DNA of 53,731 nt from Desulfofundulus thermobenzoicus (GTDB taxonomy: Bacteria; Bacillota; Desulfotomaculia; Desulfotomaculales; Desulfovirgulaceae), in contig NZ_WHYR01000025.1 in the NCBI RefSeq assembly GCF_009428905.1, positions 1 through 53,731 of the forward strand. The letters are read 5' to 3'. Both the position numbers and the translations under genes were made by a program. Of the stretch, positions 7,510-16,383 are shown in pieces. Below the pieces are notes generated by a model. It did no database searches and had not been told where the DNA came from. It worked only from the letters and a program-made list of their open reading frames with translations. Numbering within the stretch: position 1 is the stretch's first letter; each line of letters opens with the position of its first letter.

Positions 7510-9090
7510 ATGAGTTTTAGCAAGGGTATTAATGCCAGCGCGGCCACCATGACCCGGCTGCGCACCGGCGAGAGCCAGTGTCCTTTCAGCGGTATGTGTG
7601 TCACCTGCCTGGACGGCTGCCCCGGATTGTGCGAAGTGGGCAAGTCGGCCGTGCGGGGCAAGGAAGTGCTTTATCCCCAGCCCTTCGGCAAGACCACTTC
7701 CGCTTCCCAGAAGGATTATCCCGTGGACTACTCCCATTTCAACATCCTGGGTACCGCCGTGGGCGCCCACGGAATCGAAGCGGATCCCGATAAGGCCATT
7801 TTCCCGGCGGTGAATCTGGAAACCGCCGTGGGTGCCGGCGGCGACCTGAAACTGCGCCTGCCCATTGTGGTGGCCGCCATGGGTTCCACCAACGTGGCCG
7901 CCAACAACTGGGACCACCTGGCCGCCGGGGCGGCCATTTCCGGCGTGGGCATTGCCATTGGGGAAAATGTCTGCGCCATGGACCCGGATGTGGAAATTAA
8001 AGGCGGCCGGGTGGTGCATTCGCCCAACCTGGCCCGGCGGGTAAAAGACTTTCAGGACTGGTACAACGGCAGTGGCTTTATTGCCGTGCAGGCCAATGTG
8101 GAGGATACCACCCTGGGGGTGCAGGAATACGCCGTTGAAAAGCTGGGCGTGGAGGCCGTGGAACTCAAGTGGGGCCAGGGAGCCAAAGATATCGGCGGCG
8201 AAGTGAAATTAAACACCCTGGAGCGGGCCTTGCAGTTAAAGAGCCGCGGCTATATCGTCCTGCCCGATCCCACCGATCCCAGGGTGCAGGAGGCCTACCG
8301 CGCCGGTGCTTTCAGCGAATTCGAACGCCACTCCCGCATCGGCATGGTGGAATACGAATCCTTTATGGCCCGGGTGGAAGAGCTGCGCAGAGCGGGGGCC
8401 AAATATGTATTCCTGAAGACCGGAGCCTATCGCCCCGTCGACCTGGCCCGGGCGGTGAAATATGCCTCCGACGCCAGACTGGACCTTCTGACCGTGGACG
8501 GGGCCGGCGGCGGTACGGGCATGAGCCCCTGGCGGATGATGAACGAGTGGGGCGTACCCACCGTATACCTGCAGGCGCTGCTGGTGAAATACCTGGATAA
8601 GCTGGCGGCCAAAGGTGCCTATGTCCCGCCTGTGGTCATGGCCGGCGGCTTCGCCCTGGAAGATCATATGTTCAAGGGTCTGGCCATCGGCGCTCCCTAT
8701 GTAAAGGCCATCGGCATGGCCCGCTCCGCCCTGTCGGCGGCCATGGTGGGCAAGACCGTTGGCGAAGCGGTGAAATCCGGCAAGGTGCCTGCTGAATACA
8801 AAAAATACGGTGAAAACCTGGAGCAAATCTTCATTGCGGCCAGTGAATTAAAAGAAAAGCTGGGTGCCGAAGCCTTTGCCCGCCTGCCCGTGGGGGCCAT
8901 CGGCGTCTACACCTACTTCGAACGGCTGGCCCAGGGTCTGCGGCAGTTTATGTGCGGTGCCCGCAAGTTTGCCCTCTCCTATATCACCCGGGACGATGTG
9001 GCCGCCCTCACCAGGGAAGCGGCGGAAATCACCGGCATCAGGTATATTATGGACGTGGATGCCGAAGAGGTGGAACAGATTCTGGGTTAA
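7510..9090 (+). CDS. FMN-binding glutamate-synthase-like protein
   Basis: A 526-residue protein homologous to the central FMN/TIM-barrel domain of glutamate synthase (motifs LPIVVAAMGS, ELKWGQGAKD, VDGAGGGTGMSPW, MAGGF, KAIGMARSA). It lacks both the glutaminase and GXGXG domains. Five cysteines near the N-terminus (24, 30, 33, 37, 41) and a CGA motif near the end could bind an iron-sulfur cluster, but the spacing differs from ordinary ferredoxin motifs. ATG at 7510 follows TCAGGAGGA. It lies among glutamine synthetase genes, so a role in glutamate metabolism or ammonia channelling is plausible, but the reaction is not established. A complete split glutamate synthase is encoded separately downstream. 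Confidence 0.82.
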   Translation: MSFSKGINASAATMTRLRTGESQCPFSGMCVTCLDGCPGLCEVGKSAVRGKEVLYPQPFGKTTSASQKDYPVDYSHFNILGTAVGAHGIEADPDKAIFPAVNLETAVGAGGDLKLRLPIVVAAMGSTNVAANNWDHLAAGAAISGVGIAIGENVCAMDPDVEIKGGRVVHSPNLARRVKDFQDWYNGSGFIAVQANVEDTTLGVQEYAVEKLGVEAVELKWGQGAKDIGGEVKLNTLERALQLKSRGYIVLPDPTDPRVQEAYRAGAFSEFERHSRIGMVEYESFMARVEELRRAGAKYVFLKTGAYRPVDLARAVKYASDARLDLLTVDGAGGGTGMSPWRMMNEWGVPTVYLQALLVKYLDKLAAKGAYVPPVVMAGGFALEDHMFKGLAIGAPYVKAIGMARSALSAAMVGKTVGEAVKSGKVPAEYKKYGENLEQIFIAASELKEKLGAEAFARLPVGAIGVYTYFERLAQGLRQFMCGARKFALSYITRDDVAALTREAAEITGIRYIMDVDAEEVEQILG

Positions 9091-9106
9091 AAACAAAAAA
9101 ATCCTG

Positions 9107-9135
9107 TTGCCATGGGCAGCAGCAACAGTTATAAT
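9107..9135 (+). promoter_or_regulatory. Promoter of the second ANTAR gene
   Basis: TTGCCA (9107-9112), exactly 17 bases, TATAAT (9130-9135). Confidence 0.75.
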
Positions 9136-9161
9136 AAATACATCTCAGGTGGATATCCTAT

Positions 9162-9246
9162 GGGTACAATGGTGTGCCCGTTTTAATGACAGGCAATGAT
9201 GCCCTCGGCAGGCCTTTTACGGCCCCAAGAGGGCATTTTCTCTTCC
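9162..9246 (+). promoter_or_regulatory. ANTAR-type dual-hairpin leader of the second ANTAR gene
   Basis: P1 is GGGTAC-AATGGT-GTGCCC (9162-9179). P2 is GGC-AATGAT-GCC (9192-9203). Both loops have A at position 1 and G at position 4. The 3' side of P2 is shared with the terminator stem ATGCCCTC (9199-9206) / GAGGGCAT (9229-9236), which is followed by TTTTCTCTT. This places an antitermination switch in front of an antiterminator gene. Confidence 0.82.
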
Positions 9247-9326
9247 CGGGAAGGGTGATAGATAGCTTCCAGGCAATCCGCAACGGCCGGCGGATTTTGT
9301 GAGGAACAATACAGGAGGAAATCTCC

Positions 9327-9908
9327 ATGGCGGAACAGAGAATTGTGCTGGTCGACAGCGATGCCACCTGGAGAAAAACCATAAAAGGCATGCTCACCAA
9401 ACTTGGTTACTGGGTGGTGGGAGAAGGGGCCGATGGGCTTTCCGCTCTGAAATTAATCCGCAGCCGGCAGCCGGACCTGTTAATTATCGATGCCGGCGTG
9501 CCGGGGATGGATGGGCTGGAAGTGGCGCGCATTCTCCATGAAGATAAACTGGCCCCGGTGATCGTACTGGTCAGCGCCATGAGCCCCGGTCTTCTGGATA
9601 AGGCCCGGGAGGCCCGGGTAGCCTCCCTGTTAACCAAACCGGTGGATGAAACTACCCTGTGGTCCGCTGTGGAACTGGCCCTGGCCAATTATCAGGAGAT
9701 TGTCAAGCTGGAAAAACAGGTGGAGGAATTAAAGGAAACCCTGGAAACCCGCAAACTGGTGGAACGGGCCAAGGGGATTCTGATGGAAACCATGGGACTT
9801 TCCGAAGCCGAGGCTTTCCGGCGTATGCAGAAACAGAGCATGAACAAGCGCATTTCCATGCGCCAGGTGGCCGAGGCGGTGATTCTGGCCCACAACTTAA
9901 AAGTGTAA
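9327..9908 (+). CDS. ANTAR-domain response regulator, canonical receiver
   Basis: RNA-binding antiterminator of 193 residues with an intact receiver: acidic pair D10/D12, phospho-acceptor Asp55 in IIDAGVPGMDG, and Lys104 in LLTKPVD. A coiled coil (VKLEKQVEELKETLETRK) leads to a C-terminal ANTAR domain (ERAKGILMETMGLSEAEAFRRM). ATG at 9327 follows ACAGGAGGAA. It resembles the product at 5039 along its whole length, so the two are paralogues, but here the phosphorylation site is kept. No partner histidine kinase is seen in the window. GS3 follows 111 bases downstream behind its own antitermination leader. Likely regulator of the nitrogen genes around it. Confidence 0.92.
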   Translation: MAEQRIVLVDSDATWRKTIKGMLTKLGYWVVGEGADGLSALKLIRSRQPDLLIIDAGVPGMDGLEVARILHEDKLAPVIVLVSAMSPGLLDKAREARVASLLTKPVDETTLWSAVELALANYQEIVKLEKQVEELKETLETRKLVERAKGILMETMGLSEAEAFRRMQKQSMNKRISMRQVAEAVILAHNLKV

Positions 9909-9911
9909 GTG

Positions 9912-9990
9912 CGGTATGATGATGTACCGGTTTGGGCAATGGCGCCCCTGCAGGAGAAAGATGAAGAATCTTCTTCCAGGGCGCCTTTTT
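9912..9990 (+). promoter_or_regulatory. ANTAR-type dual-hairpin leader of GS3
   Basis: P1 is CGGTAT-GATGAT-GTACCG (9912-9929). P2 is GGGC-AATGGC-GCCC (9934-9947). The terminator stem GGCGCCC (9941-9947) / GGGCGCC (9979-9985) plus an inner GGAGAAAGAT / ATCTTCTTCC helix ends in five T. It starts three bases after the stop of the second ANTAR gene, so it can control read-through from that gene into GS3. Confidence 0.82.
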
Positions 9991-10019
9991 AGTTTTAATC
10001 AGTGGAAGGTGGTTGCTTT

Positions 10020-11351
10020 ATGGATGCGGCAGTAAAAAACGAAGTGATAAGCAGAGCCAGGGAACTGGGGGCAAAGTTCATCCGCCTGCAGTTTACCGAT
10101 ATCCTGGGCGTGCTCAAAAACATGGCCATCACCGTGGAACAGCTGGAAAAGGCCCTGGATGGAGAGTTGATGTTCGACGGTTCCTCCATTCACGGTTTCA
10201 CCCGCATTGAGGAATCGGATATGTACCTGCGCCCCGATCCCAAAACCTTTGCCGTTTTCCCGTGGCGTCCCCGGGATGGGGCCGTGGCCCGGCTGATGTG
10301 TGATATTTACAATCCCGACGGGACCCCTTATGCGGGCTGTCCCCGCAACACCTTGAAAAGGGTGCTGGCCGAAGCGGCGGAAATGGGCTTTACCATGAAT
10401 GTGGGGCCGGAGCTGGAATTTTTCCTCTTTCATGTGGATGCCGAAGGGCGTCCCACCCTGCGCACCCACGACAAGGCCGGTTATTTCGACCTCAGTCCCG
10501 TGGATCTGGGGGAAAATGCCCGGCGGGCCATGGTGCTCACCCTGGAGGAAATGGGCTTTGAAATTGAAGCTTCCCACCACGAGGTGGCTCCCGGACAGCA
10601 CGAGATCGACTTCAAATATGCCGATGCCCTGGATTGTGCCGATAAAATCGTGACCTTCAAGTTTGTGGTGCGGACCATCGCCCAGCGGCACGGCCTGCAT
10701 GCCACGTTCATGCCCAAGCCGGTTTTCGGCATCAACGGCAGCGGTATGCACACCAACCAGTCCCTGTTCCGGGGCAATGAGAACGCCTTTTATGATCCTT
10801 ATGCTCCCGACGGGCTCAGTGATATTGCCCGGTACTATATCGGCGGCCTGATGAAACACGCCCGGGCCATAGCGGCCGTTACCAACCCCACGGTGAACTC
10901 CTACAAGCGCCTGGTACCCGGCTATGAGGCTCCCGTCTATATTGCCTGGTCGGGGCGTAACCGCAGTCCCTTGATCCGTATTCCGGCCAAGCGGGGTATG
11001 TCCACCCGTATTGAATTGCGCAACCCCGACCCGTCCTGCAACCCCTATCTGGCCCTGGCGGTGTGCCTGGCGGCCGGGCTGGACGGCATCAAAAACCGCA
11101 TTGAACCGCCGGCGCCCTGCGACCGCAACATCTATGAAATGACGGCCGCCGAGCGGGAAGAACTGGGCATCGGCAGCCTGCCCGCCAGCCTGGAGGAAGC
11201 CTTGCGGGAACTGGAAAGGGATGAGGTCATCCGGAAAGCCCTGGGCGAAGATGTCTACGCCAAGTTTGTGGAAGCGAAACAAAAGGAATGGGACAATTAC
11301 CGTATCCAGGTGCATCCCTGGGAGGTAGAGGAATACCTGAGCAAGTTTTAA
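10020..11351 (+). CDS. glnA: Glutamine synthetase type I, short form (GS3)
   Basis: A 443-residue type I-alpha glutamine synthetase with intact active-site motifs: [55 protein letters not shown] and RIELRNPDP. The start at 10020 follows GGAAGGTGG; the in-frame codon at 10002 lacks a site. It is about 80% alike to GS4 by eye, so the two probably arose by recent duplication. Transcription should depend on ANTAR antitermination at the leader between it and the second ANTAR gene. A terminator follows at 11386. Confidence 0.95.
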   Translation: MDAAVKNEVISRARELGAKFIRLQFTDILGVLKNMAITVEQLEKALDGELMFDGSSIHGFTRIEESDMYLRPDPKTFAVFPWRPRDGAVARLMCDIYNPDGTPYAGCPRNTLKRVLAEAAEMGFTMNVGPELEFFLFHVDAEGRPTLRTHDKAGYFDLSPVDLGENARRAMVLTLEEMGFEIEASHHEVAPGQHEIDFKYADALDCADKIVTFKFVVRTIAQRHGLHATFMPKPVFGINGSGMHTNQSLFRGNENAFYDPYAPDGLSDIARYYIGGLMKHARAIAAVTNPTVNSYKRLVPGYEAPVYIAWSGRNRSPLIRIPAKRGMSTRIELRNPDPSCNPYLALAVCLAAGLDGIKNRIEPPAPCDRNIYEMTAAEREELGIGSLPASLEEALRELERDEVIRKALGEDVYAKFVEAKQKEWDNYRIQVHPWEVEEYLSKF

Positions 11352-11385
11352 CTGGCCAATAATTTTGGGTTACCATCCTCCATCA

Positions 11386-11422
11386 ACCCTGTCCGGTCTT
11401 TTGACCGGCGGGGCATTTTTTT
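11386..11422 (+). terminator. Intrinsic terminator after GS3
   Basis: CCGGTC (11393-11398) / GACCGG (11403-11408) with a weaker outer extension, followed by seven T at 11416-11422. Confidence 0.7.
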
Positions 11423-11434
11423 CCGGCAAAAAAT

Positions 11435-11476
11435 TTGACAAAAACCACTTTCTTTTTGGTATTCTTATGTTATACT
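11435..11476 (+). promoter_or_regulatory. Promoter region of GS4
   Basis: Contains TTGACA (11435-11440) and TATACT (11471-11476), but these are 30 bases apart and cannot act together. TTGACA could pair with TATTCT 19 bases away. A promoter is likely here; the exact boxes are uncertain. Confidence 0.4.
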
Positions 11477-11530
11477 ATGATCTAGCTTTGATTATCCGCC
11501 GGAGGTGGCGGTCTGCACAATTTTTATCAG

Positions 11531-11617
11531 GGTACGAGGAAGTACCAGTTACCGGGGCAATGGGGCCCACGTGCAACAGGTTGGTATAACGCCCTCCTGG
11601 CAGCGTGGCCTTTTTTA
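11531..11617 (+). promoter_or_regulatory. ANTAR-type dual-hairpin leader of GS4
   Basis: P1 is GGTAC-GAGGAA-GTACC (11531-11546). P2 is GGGC-AATGGG-GCCC (11555-11568). The terminator runs from GGCCCACG (11564) to CGTGGCC (11604-11610), followed by six T. An extra hairpin, CCGCC-GGAGGT-GGCGG, lies upstream near 11500. Confidence 0.8.
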
Positions 11618-11658
11618 CTTCAAGCGGACCCCGGGGAAAGGGAGAGGTGTTCAGGTAA

Positions 11659-12990
11659 GTGGCTCAGTTGACTAACGATGACGTGCGCAACCTGGCCAGG
11701 GAACTGGGGGTAAAATTTATCCGCCTGCAGTTTACGGACATCTTCGGCGTGCTCAAAAATGTTTCCATTACCGTGGAGCAACTGGATAAGGCCCTGGACG
11801 GGGAGCTGATGTTTGACGGTTCCTCCATCGAGGGTTTCGTCCGCATCGAAGAGTCGGATATGTATTTGCGGCCGGACCCCGCCACTTTTGTAGTTTTCCC
11901 CTGGCGCCCCCGGGATGGTGCCGTTGCCCGGTTGATCTGCGACATTTACAATGCCGACGGTACCCCTTTTATTGGTGATCCCCGTTATGTACTGAAACGG
12001 GTTATCGGTGAAGCAAAGGAAATGGGCTATGGCATGAACGTGGGACCCGAGGCGGAATTTTTCCTCTTTCATGTGGACAGTGACGGGCGGCCCACCACCA
12101 TGACCCATGACCGGGCGGGGTACTTCGACCTTACCCCGGTGGACCTGGGAGAGGATGCCCGCCGGGATATGGTGCTGACCCTGGAACAGATGGGCTTTGA
12201 AATCGAAGCATCCCACCACGAGGTGGCCCCCGGGCAGCATGAAATTGATTTTAAATATGCCGATGCCCTGGACACGGCCGACAAGGTGGTTACCTTTAAA
12301 TTCGTGGTGCGTACCATCGCCCAGCGGCACGGGTTGCATGCCACTTTTATGCCCAAGCCCATCTTCGGCATTGCCGGATCGGGTATGCACTTAAACCAAT
12401 CCCTGATGAAGAACGGGGAAAACGCCTTTTTCGATCCGGGTGCACCCATGCAGTTGAGTGAAACAGCCCTTTTTTACATTGGCGGTCTGATGAAGCACGC
12501 CCGGGCCATTACCGCGGTAACCAACCCCACGGTAAACTCTTACAAGCGCCTGGTGTCCGGCTATGAAGCCCCGGTGTACATTGCCTGGTCTTCCCGGAAC
12601 CGCAGCCCGCTGATCCGGGTGCCGGCCAAGCGGGGGAATTCCACCCGCATCGAGCTGCGCAGCCCCGATCCGGCCTGCAACCCCTACCTGGCCCTGGCCG
12701 TATGTTTGAAGGCCGGCCTGGACGGCATTAAAAACCGTATTGCCCCGCCGCCTCCCTGTGACCGCAATATCTACGCCATGACCGAACGGGAGCGGGAAGA
12801 ACTGGGCATCGGCTGCCTGCCCCAGAATCTCAAGGAGGCCATGGATGAGCTGGTGCGGGACGAGGTTATCCGGGAAGCGCTGGGCCCCCATGTCTTCGAC
12901 CGCTTTATGGAGGCCAAGCAAATTGAATGGGACCGTTACCGCACCCAGGTCCATCCCTGGGAGCTGGAAGAGTATCTCACCAAGTATTAA
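11659..12990 (+). CDS. glnA: Glutamine synthetase type I, short form (GS4)
   Basis: A 443-residue type I-alpha glutamine synthetase with all catalytic motifs ([64 protein letters not shown]). GTG at 11659 is the only start that keeps the conserved N-terminal helix; the ribosome site is weak (GAGAGGTG). Nearly co-linear with GS3. It sits between its own ANTAR-type leader and that of the glutamate synthase operon. Confidence 0.95.
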   Translation: MAQLTNDDVRNLARELGVKFIRLQFTDIFGVLKNVSITVEQLDKALDGELMFDGSSIEGFVRIEESDMYLRPDPATFVVFPWRPRDGAVARLICDIYNADGTPFIGDPRYVLKRVIGEAKEMGYGMNVGPEAEFFLFHVDSDGRPTTMTHDRAGYFDLTPVDLGEDARRDMVLTLEQMGFEIEASHHEVAPGQHEIDFKYADALDTADKVVTFKFVVRTIAQRHGLHATFMPKPIFGIAGSGMHLNQSLMKNGENAFFDPGAPMQLSETALFYIGGLMKHARAITAVTNPTVNSYKRLVSGYEAPVYIAWSSRNRSPLIRVPAKRGNSTRIELRSPDPACNPYLALAVCLKAGLDGIKNRIAPPPPCDRNIYAMTEREREELGIGCLPQNLKEAMDELVRDEVIREALGPHVFDRFMEAKQIEWDRYRTQVHPWELEEYLTKY

Positions 12991-13101
12991 GATTACCGGC
13001 AGGGCATTTTTGCCTGCTTGATGATATTTCCCGGGACTGCTGCCGTGATGGCCGTCCCGGGGTGCGGAGCGGCGGGGAAAGGACCGCCTGCCGCCCGTGG
13101 T

Positions 13102-13130
13102 TTGACCAAAATAACCCATAAAAATAACCT
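13102..13130 (+). promoter_or_regulatory. Probable promoter of the glutamate synthase operon
   Basis: TTGACC (13102-13107) and TAACCT 17 bases downstream, directly before hairpin P1. The stretch 12991-13101 before it shows nothing recognisable. Confidence 0.4.
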
Positions 13131-13132
13131 GT

Positions 13133-13258
13133 ACCGGTCCAATGACGTACCGGTGGATGTGGGCAACGGAGCCCGCGCGCAGGTCACGCCTTCAACGGGG
13201 AAAGTGATTTCTTTAAACTGGACTTTACCCTCGACAGGCCTGCCGCGGGCTTTTTTTT
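13133..13258 (+). promoter_or_regulatory. ANTAR-type dual-hairpin leader of the glutamate synthase operon
   Basis: P1 is ACCGGTCC-AATGAC-GTACCGGT (13133-13154), with one internal C-T mismatch. P2 is GGGC-AACGGA-GCCC (13161-13174). Both loops have A1 and G4. The terminator pairs AGCCCGCG (13170-13177) with CGCGGGCT (13244-13251), with eight T at the end; its 5' arm is the 3' arm of P2. Confidence 0.82.
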
Positions 13259-13296
13259 ACTCTTTTTGACTAGCCTTGCGGGAAGGAGAGACGGAA

Positions 13297-13743
13297 ATGC
13301 CTCGAGTTGTGGTTAAGCCGGAAGTTTGTATTGGATGTCACCTCTGTGAGATCTGGTGTGTGGTGGCCCACTCCCGCAGTAAAAACATCCTTAAGGCCTT
13401 TCTCCACGAGAGGCCGCGGCCGGTGCCCCGGGTGGTGGTGGAAGAAAACCTGCCGGCCACCCTGCCGGTGCACTGCCGGCACTGTTTTGAGCCGTCCTGC
13501 GTGGACGCCTGTATCAGCGGGGCACTTTACAGGGACCCCCTTACCGGCCGGGTGGAGCACGATGCCCGGCGCTGCGTGGGCTGCTACAGCTGCGTCATGG
13601 CCTGTCCTTACGGCGCGGTGGCCATTGATGAAGTCAACCGCAAAGTGGCCAAGTGCGATCTGTGCACGGAACTGGGGGAACCGGCCTGTGTAAAACAGTG
13701 CCCCAACGGGGCGCTGGTTTATCAGGATTCGTTAACCAGTTAA
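13297..13743 (+). CDS. Four-cluster ferredoxin (HycB/DmsB-like electron-transfer subunit)
   Basis: A 148-residue iron-sulfur protein with four cysteine groups: CIGCHLCEIWC, CRHCFEPSCVDAC, CVGCYSCVMAC and CDLCTELGEPACVKQC, the arrangement of electron-transfer subunits that carry up to four 4Fe-4S clusters. ATG at 13297 has GGAAGGAGA upstream. First gene of the split glutamate synthase operon, so it may pass electrons between the flavoprotein that follows and the FMN domain. Very similar in layout to the ferredoxin at 43330. Confidence 0.88.
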   Translation: MPRVVVKPEVCIGCHLCEIWCVVAHSRSKNILKAFLHERPRPVPRVVVEENLPATLPVHCRHCFEPSCVDACISGALYRDPLTGRVEHDARRCVGCYSCVMACPYGAVAIDEVNRKVAKCDLCTELGEPACVKQCPNGALVYQDSLTS

Positions 13744-13756
13744 CATCCACTCCCGG

Positions 13757-13799
13757 CCAATAAGTTAAAAACACGTACCCGGTACATTTGACTTATTGG
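13757..13799. repeat. Inverted repeat between ferredoxin and flavoprotein genes
   Basis: CCAATAAGT (13757-13765) is a perfect inverted match to ACTTATTGG (13791-13799), with an inner GTAC-CCG-GTAC hairpin. It has no T-run, so it is not a terminator. Its shape resembles the palindrome at 16285. Confidence 0.6.
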
Positions 13800-13850
13800 G
13801 AAAGGCGGTTGGTGGCGGTACACCAAGGAAGGTTAGCAAGGAGGAAGCTT

Positions 13851-15158
13851 ATGGAGAGGTTTGATTATTTGATCATCGGTAACTCGGTGGGTGCCGTCGG
13901 TTGTATGGAAACCCTGCGCTCTTTTGACCGGGACAGCTCTGTGGCTGTGATTGGGGAAGAACCGCACCATGTTTATTCCCGGGCCCTGTTGCCCTATTAC
14001 CTGGACGTGGAAGTGCCAGTGGAAAAAATGCTTTACCGCCCCGCCGGCTTTTATGAGCGCCTGGGGGTAACCCCCATACTCGGCCGGCGGGCGGTGAGCC
14101 TGGATGTGGCCGGCCGGGTGGTGCGGATGGATGACGGGCGGACCATCGCCTATGGCCAGTTGCTTCTGGCCACCGGCGGGCGGCCCGTTGTGCCCCCCGT
14201 ACCGGGAATGGATCCGGATAAGGAAAACATATGCAACTTTGTGGCCCTGCAGGACCTCCAGCGCATCGGACGACTGCTTCCGGCGGCCGGGCGGGTGGTG
14301 GTCCTGGGGGGCGGCATTATCGGGTTAATGGCCGCCGAGGCACTGCATAAAAAAGGTCTGCAGGTCAGTGTGGTGGAACTGGCTCCCCGGGTGCTGGCCC
14401 CGGTGCTGGATGAAACGGCTTCCCGTCTGGTGGAGGAAACCTTCCGCCGTTCCGGGGTGGCCATTTATACCGGCACCACCTTCAAAGAAGTTATGGGCGG
14501 GGAGCGGGCCACCGGTGTGGTGCTTACCGACGGCACAACCCTTTCCTGCGACCTGCTGGTGGTGGCCGTGGGCGTGGTGCCCCGGACTGATCTGGCGAAG
14601 GAGGCGGGCCTGGCGGTGAACCGGGGTATCCTGGTGAGTAAGCGGATGGAAACCTCCGCCGCCGGCGTGTATGCCTGCGGGGACTGTGCCGAGGTGTACG
14701 ATTTCCTGCTGGGTGACCGGCGGGTGCTGCCCCTGTGGCCCAATGCCTATGCCGGCGGCCGGGTGGCTGCATACAACATGCTGGGTATGGTGCGGGAATA
14801 CGACAATGCCACCGCCATGAACGCCATGCATTTCCTGGATCTCAACCTGATCACCGCCGGCCTGAACACCATGGGTGAAAAGGACGGTTTCCAGGTGATC
14901 AGCAGGCATGACGGCAACTCCCGCAGCTACCGGCGTTTTGTGCTGAAGGACGACCGGATCTACGGGTTCACCCTGGTGACGGGCATTGCCCGGGCGGGCA
15001 TTTTCCTTAACCTGATGCGCAAAGGTTGTGCAGTCACTGCCTTTAAAGATAAGCTGCTGGAAGAAAACTTCGGTTACGTGGACACTCCGGAAGCCACCAG
15101 GTGGGACTTACTCAGCTACGAGAAAGAGGTGGAACGGCATGCGGCCGCAAGTCAGTGA
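13851..15158 (+). CDS. FAD/NAD(P)-dependent oxidoreductase of the glutamate synthase operon
   Basis: A 435-residue pyridine-nucleotide-disulfide-type flavoprotein. The N-terminal FAD site is YLIIGNSVGAVGC, the second dinucleotide site is VVVLGGGIIGLMAAEAL near residue 150, and the FAD-closing motif is VYACGDCAEV near 285. It lacks the CxxxxC redox disulfide and resembles NADH-nitrite or rubredoxin reductase-type enzymes more than bacterial GltD. ATG at 13851 follows AAGGAGGAAGC. The next gene overlaps its end by 20 bases. Inferred role: supplying NAD(P)H electrons to the glutamate synthase FMN domain through the ferredoxins. Confidence 0.87.
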   Translation: MERFDYLIIGNSVGAVGCMETLRSFDRDSSVAVIGEEPHHVYSRALLPYYLDVEVPVEKMLYRPAGFYERLGVTPILGRRAVSLDVAGRVVRMDDGRTIAYGQLLLATGGRPVVPPVPGMDPDKENICNFVALQDLQRIGRLLPAAGRVVVLGGGIIGLMAAEALHKKGLQVSVVELAPRVLAPVLDETASRLVEETFRRSGVAIYTGTTFKEVMGGERATGVVLTDGTTLSCDLLVVAVGVVPRTDLAKEAGLAVNRGILVSKRMETSAAGVYACGDCAEVYDFLLGDRRVLPLWPNAYAGGRVAAYNMLGMVREYDNATAMNAMHFLDLNLITAGLNTMGEKDGFQVISRHDGNSRSYRRFVLKDDRIYGFTLVTGIARAGIFLNLMRKGCAVTAFKDKLLEENFGYVDTPEATRWDLLSYEKEVERHAAASQ

Positions 15159-16278
15159 GCGTTACCTGCCCGAAAAGGATTCCCAGGCCTGTGGACTGTT
15201 TGGCGTAATGAATACGGCCGGGGAAAGGTTTGGCGGAGAAATGGCCATCAACGCCATGGTGAACATGAAGTGCCGGGGCAACGGCCTGGGGGGCGGCTTC
15301 GCCGTTTACGGCCTGTACCCGGAATACAGGGAATATTACGCACTGCACATCATGTTTGAGCGGCAGCGGCTGGAGGCCAAGGAAATGGTGGATGAGTTTC
15401 TGGCCTGTCATTTCCACGTGGTTTACGATGAAGAAATACCCACCAACAAACAGGCCACAGTGTTGAATCCACCGCTGGTCTGGCGCTATTTCGTCTCACC
15501 CCGCCAGCATCCGGAAGAGGATAACGGCCTGTCCGACGACGAGTTTGTGGTGGAAAAGGTGATGTTTATCAACACCCGCATCGAAGGCTCCTACGTATTC
15601 TCTTCCGGTAAGGACATGGGCGTTTTCAAGGGGGTGGGTTTCCCCGAAGAAATTGCCGATTATTTCATGCTGGACCGGCTGTACAAGGGATACATCTGGA
15701 CCGCCCACAGCCGCTTTCCCACCAATACGCCGGGATGGTGGGGTGGGGCGCACCCCTTTTCCATCCTGGACTGGACGGTGGTGCACAACGGGGAGATCTC
15801 TTCCTACGGCACCAACCGGCGCTATCTGGAAATGTTCGGCTACTACTGCACCCTGTATACGGATACGGAAGTGATGGCCTATGCCGTGGACCTGCTCATG
15901 CGCCGGCAGGGACTGCCCATTGAGGTGGTTTCCCGGATCTTCGCCCCGCCCATGTGGGACATCATCGAGCATATGGACGAAAACCGCCGGCAGCTCTACC
16001 GGACGCTGCGCATGTCCTACGCCCCCCTTTTGATGAACGGTCCCTTTACGGTCATAGTGGCCCACCATAACGAAATGTTCGGCCTGACCGACCGCATCCG
16101 GCTGCGGCCCATAACCGCCGCGGCCGCCGGGGACCTGGTCTTTCTTTCGTCCGAAGAAGCGGCCATCCGGGCGGTGGCGCCACGGCTGGACCTGGCCTGG
16201 ACGCCCCCCGGCGGAGAGCCGGTGGTGGCGCGGCTGCATACCAGCGACCACCTGGCCAGCCTGGCCCGGGCCGTGTAA
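15139..16278 (+). CDS. Glutamate synthase glutaminase (class II amidotransferase) domain protein
   Basis: Stand-alone class II glutamine amidotransferase of 379 residues, equivalent to the first domain of bacterial GltB. The nucleophile is Cys18 in QACGLFGVM, so a 17-residue leader must be removed to expose it. Other signatures are AHSRFPTNTPGWWGGAHPF and VHNGEISSYGTN. It releases ammonia from glutamine for the FMN domain encoded next. ATG at 15139 has AAAGAGGTGG upstream; the frame extends further back but overlaps the flavoprotein gene. Split architecture is typical of archaea and some clostridia. Confidence 0.9.
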   Translation: MRPQVSERYLPEKDSQACGLFGVMNTAGERFGGEMAINAMVNMKCRGNGLGGGFAVYGLYPEYREYYALHIMFERQRLEAKEMVDEFLACHFHVVYDEEIPTNKQATVLNPPLVWRYFVSPRQHPEEDNGLSDDEFVVEKVMFINTRIEGSYVFSSGKDMGVFKGVGFPEEIADYFMLDRLYKGYIWTAHSRFPTNTPGWWGGAHPFSILDWTVVHNGEISSYGTNRRYLEMFGYYCTLYTDTEVMAYAVDLLMRRQGLPIEVVSRIFAPPMWDIIEHMDENRRQLYRTLRMSYAPLLMNGPFTVIVAHHNEMFGLTDRIRLRPITAAAAGDLVFLSSEEAAIRAVAPRLDLAWTPPGGEPVVARLHTSDHLASLARAV

Positions 16279-16284
16279 CACCCG

Positions 16285-16325
16285 TAAGTTAATGACCGGT
16301 GCCAGGCACCAGATTTATTAACTTA
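16285..16325. repeat. Palindromic element in the glutamate synthase operon
   Basis: TAAGTTAAT (16285-16293) pairs with ATTAACTTA (16317-16325), enclosing GGTGCC-A-GGCACC. No T-run. A likely REP-type element or processing/stability hairpin between the glutaminase and FMN genes. Confidence 0.6.
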
Positions 16326-16383
16326 ATGGCGGGCGTCTTCCGCCGGGTCACCAACAAGATCACATGATGAGGGTGAGATAAAC

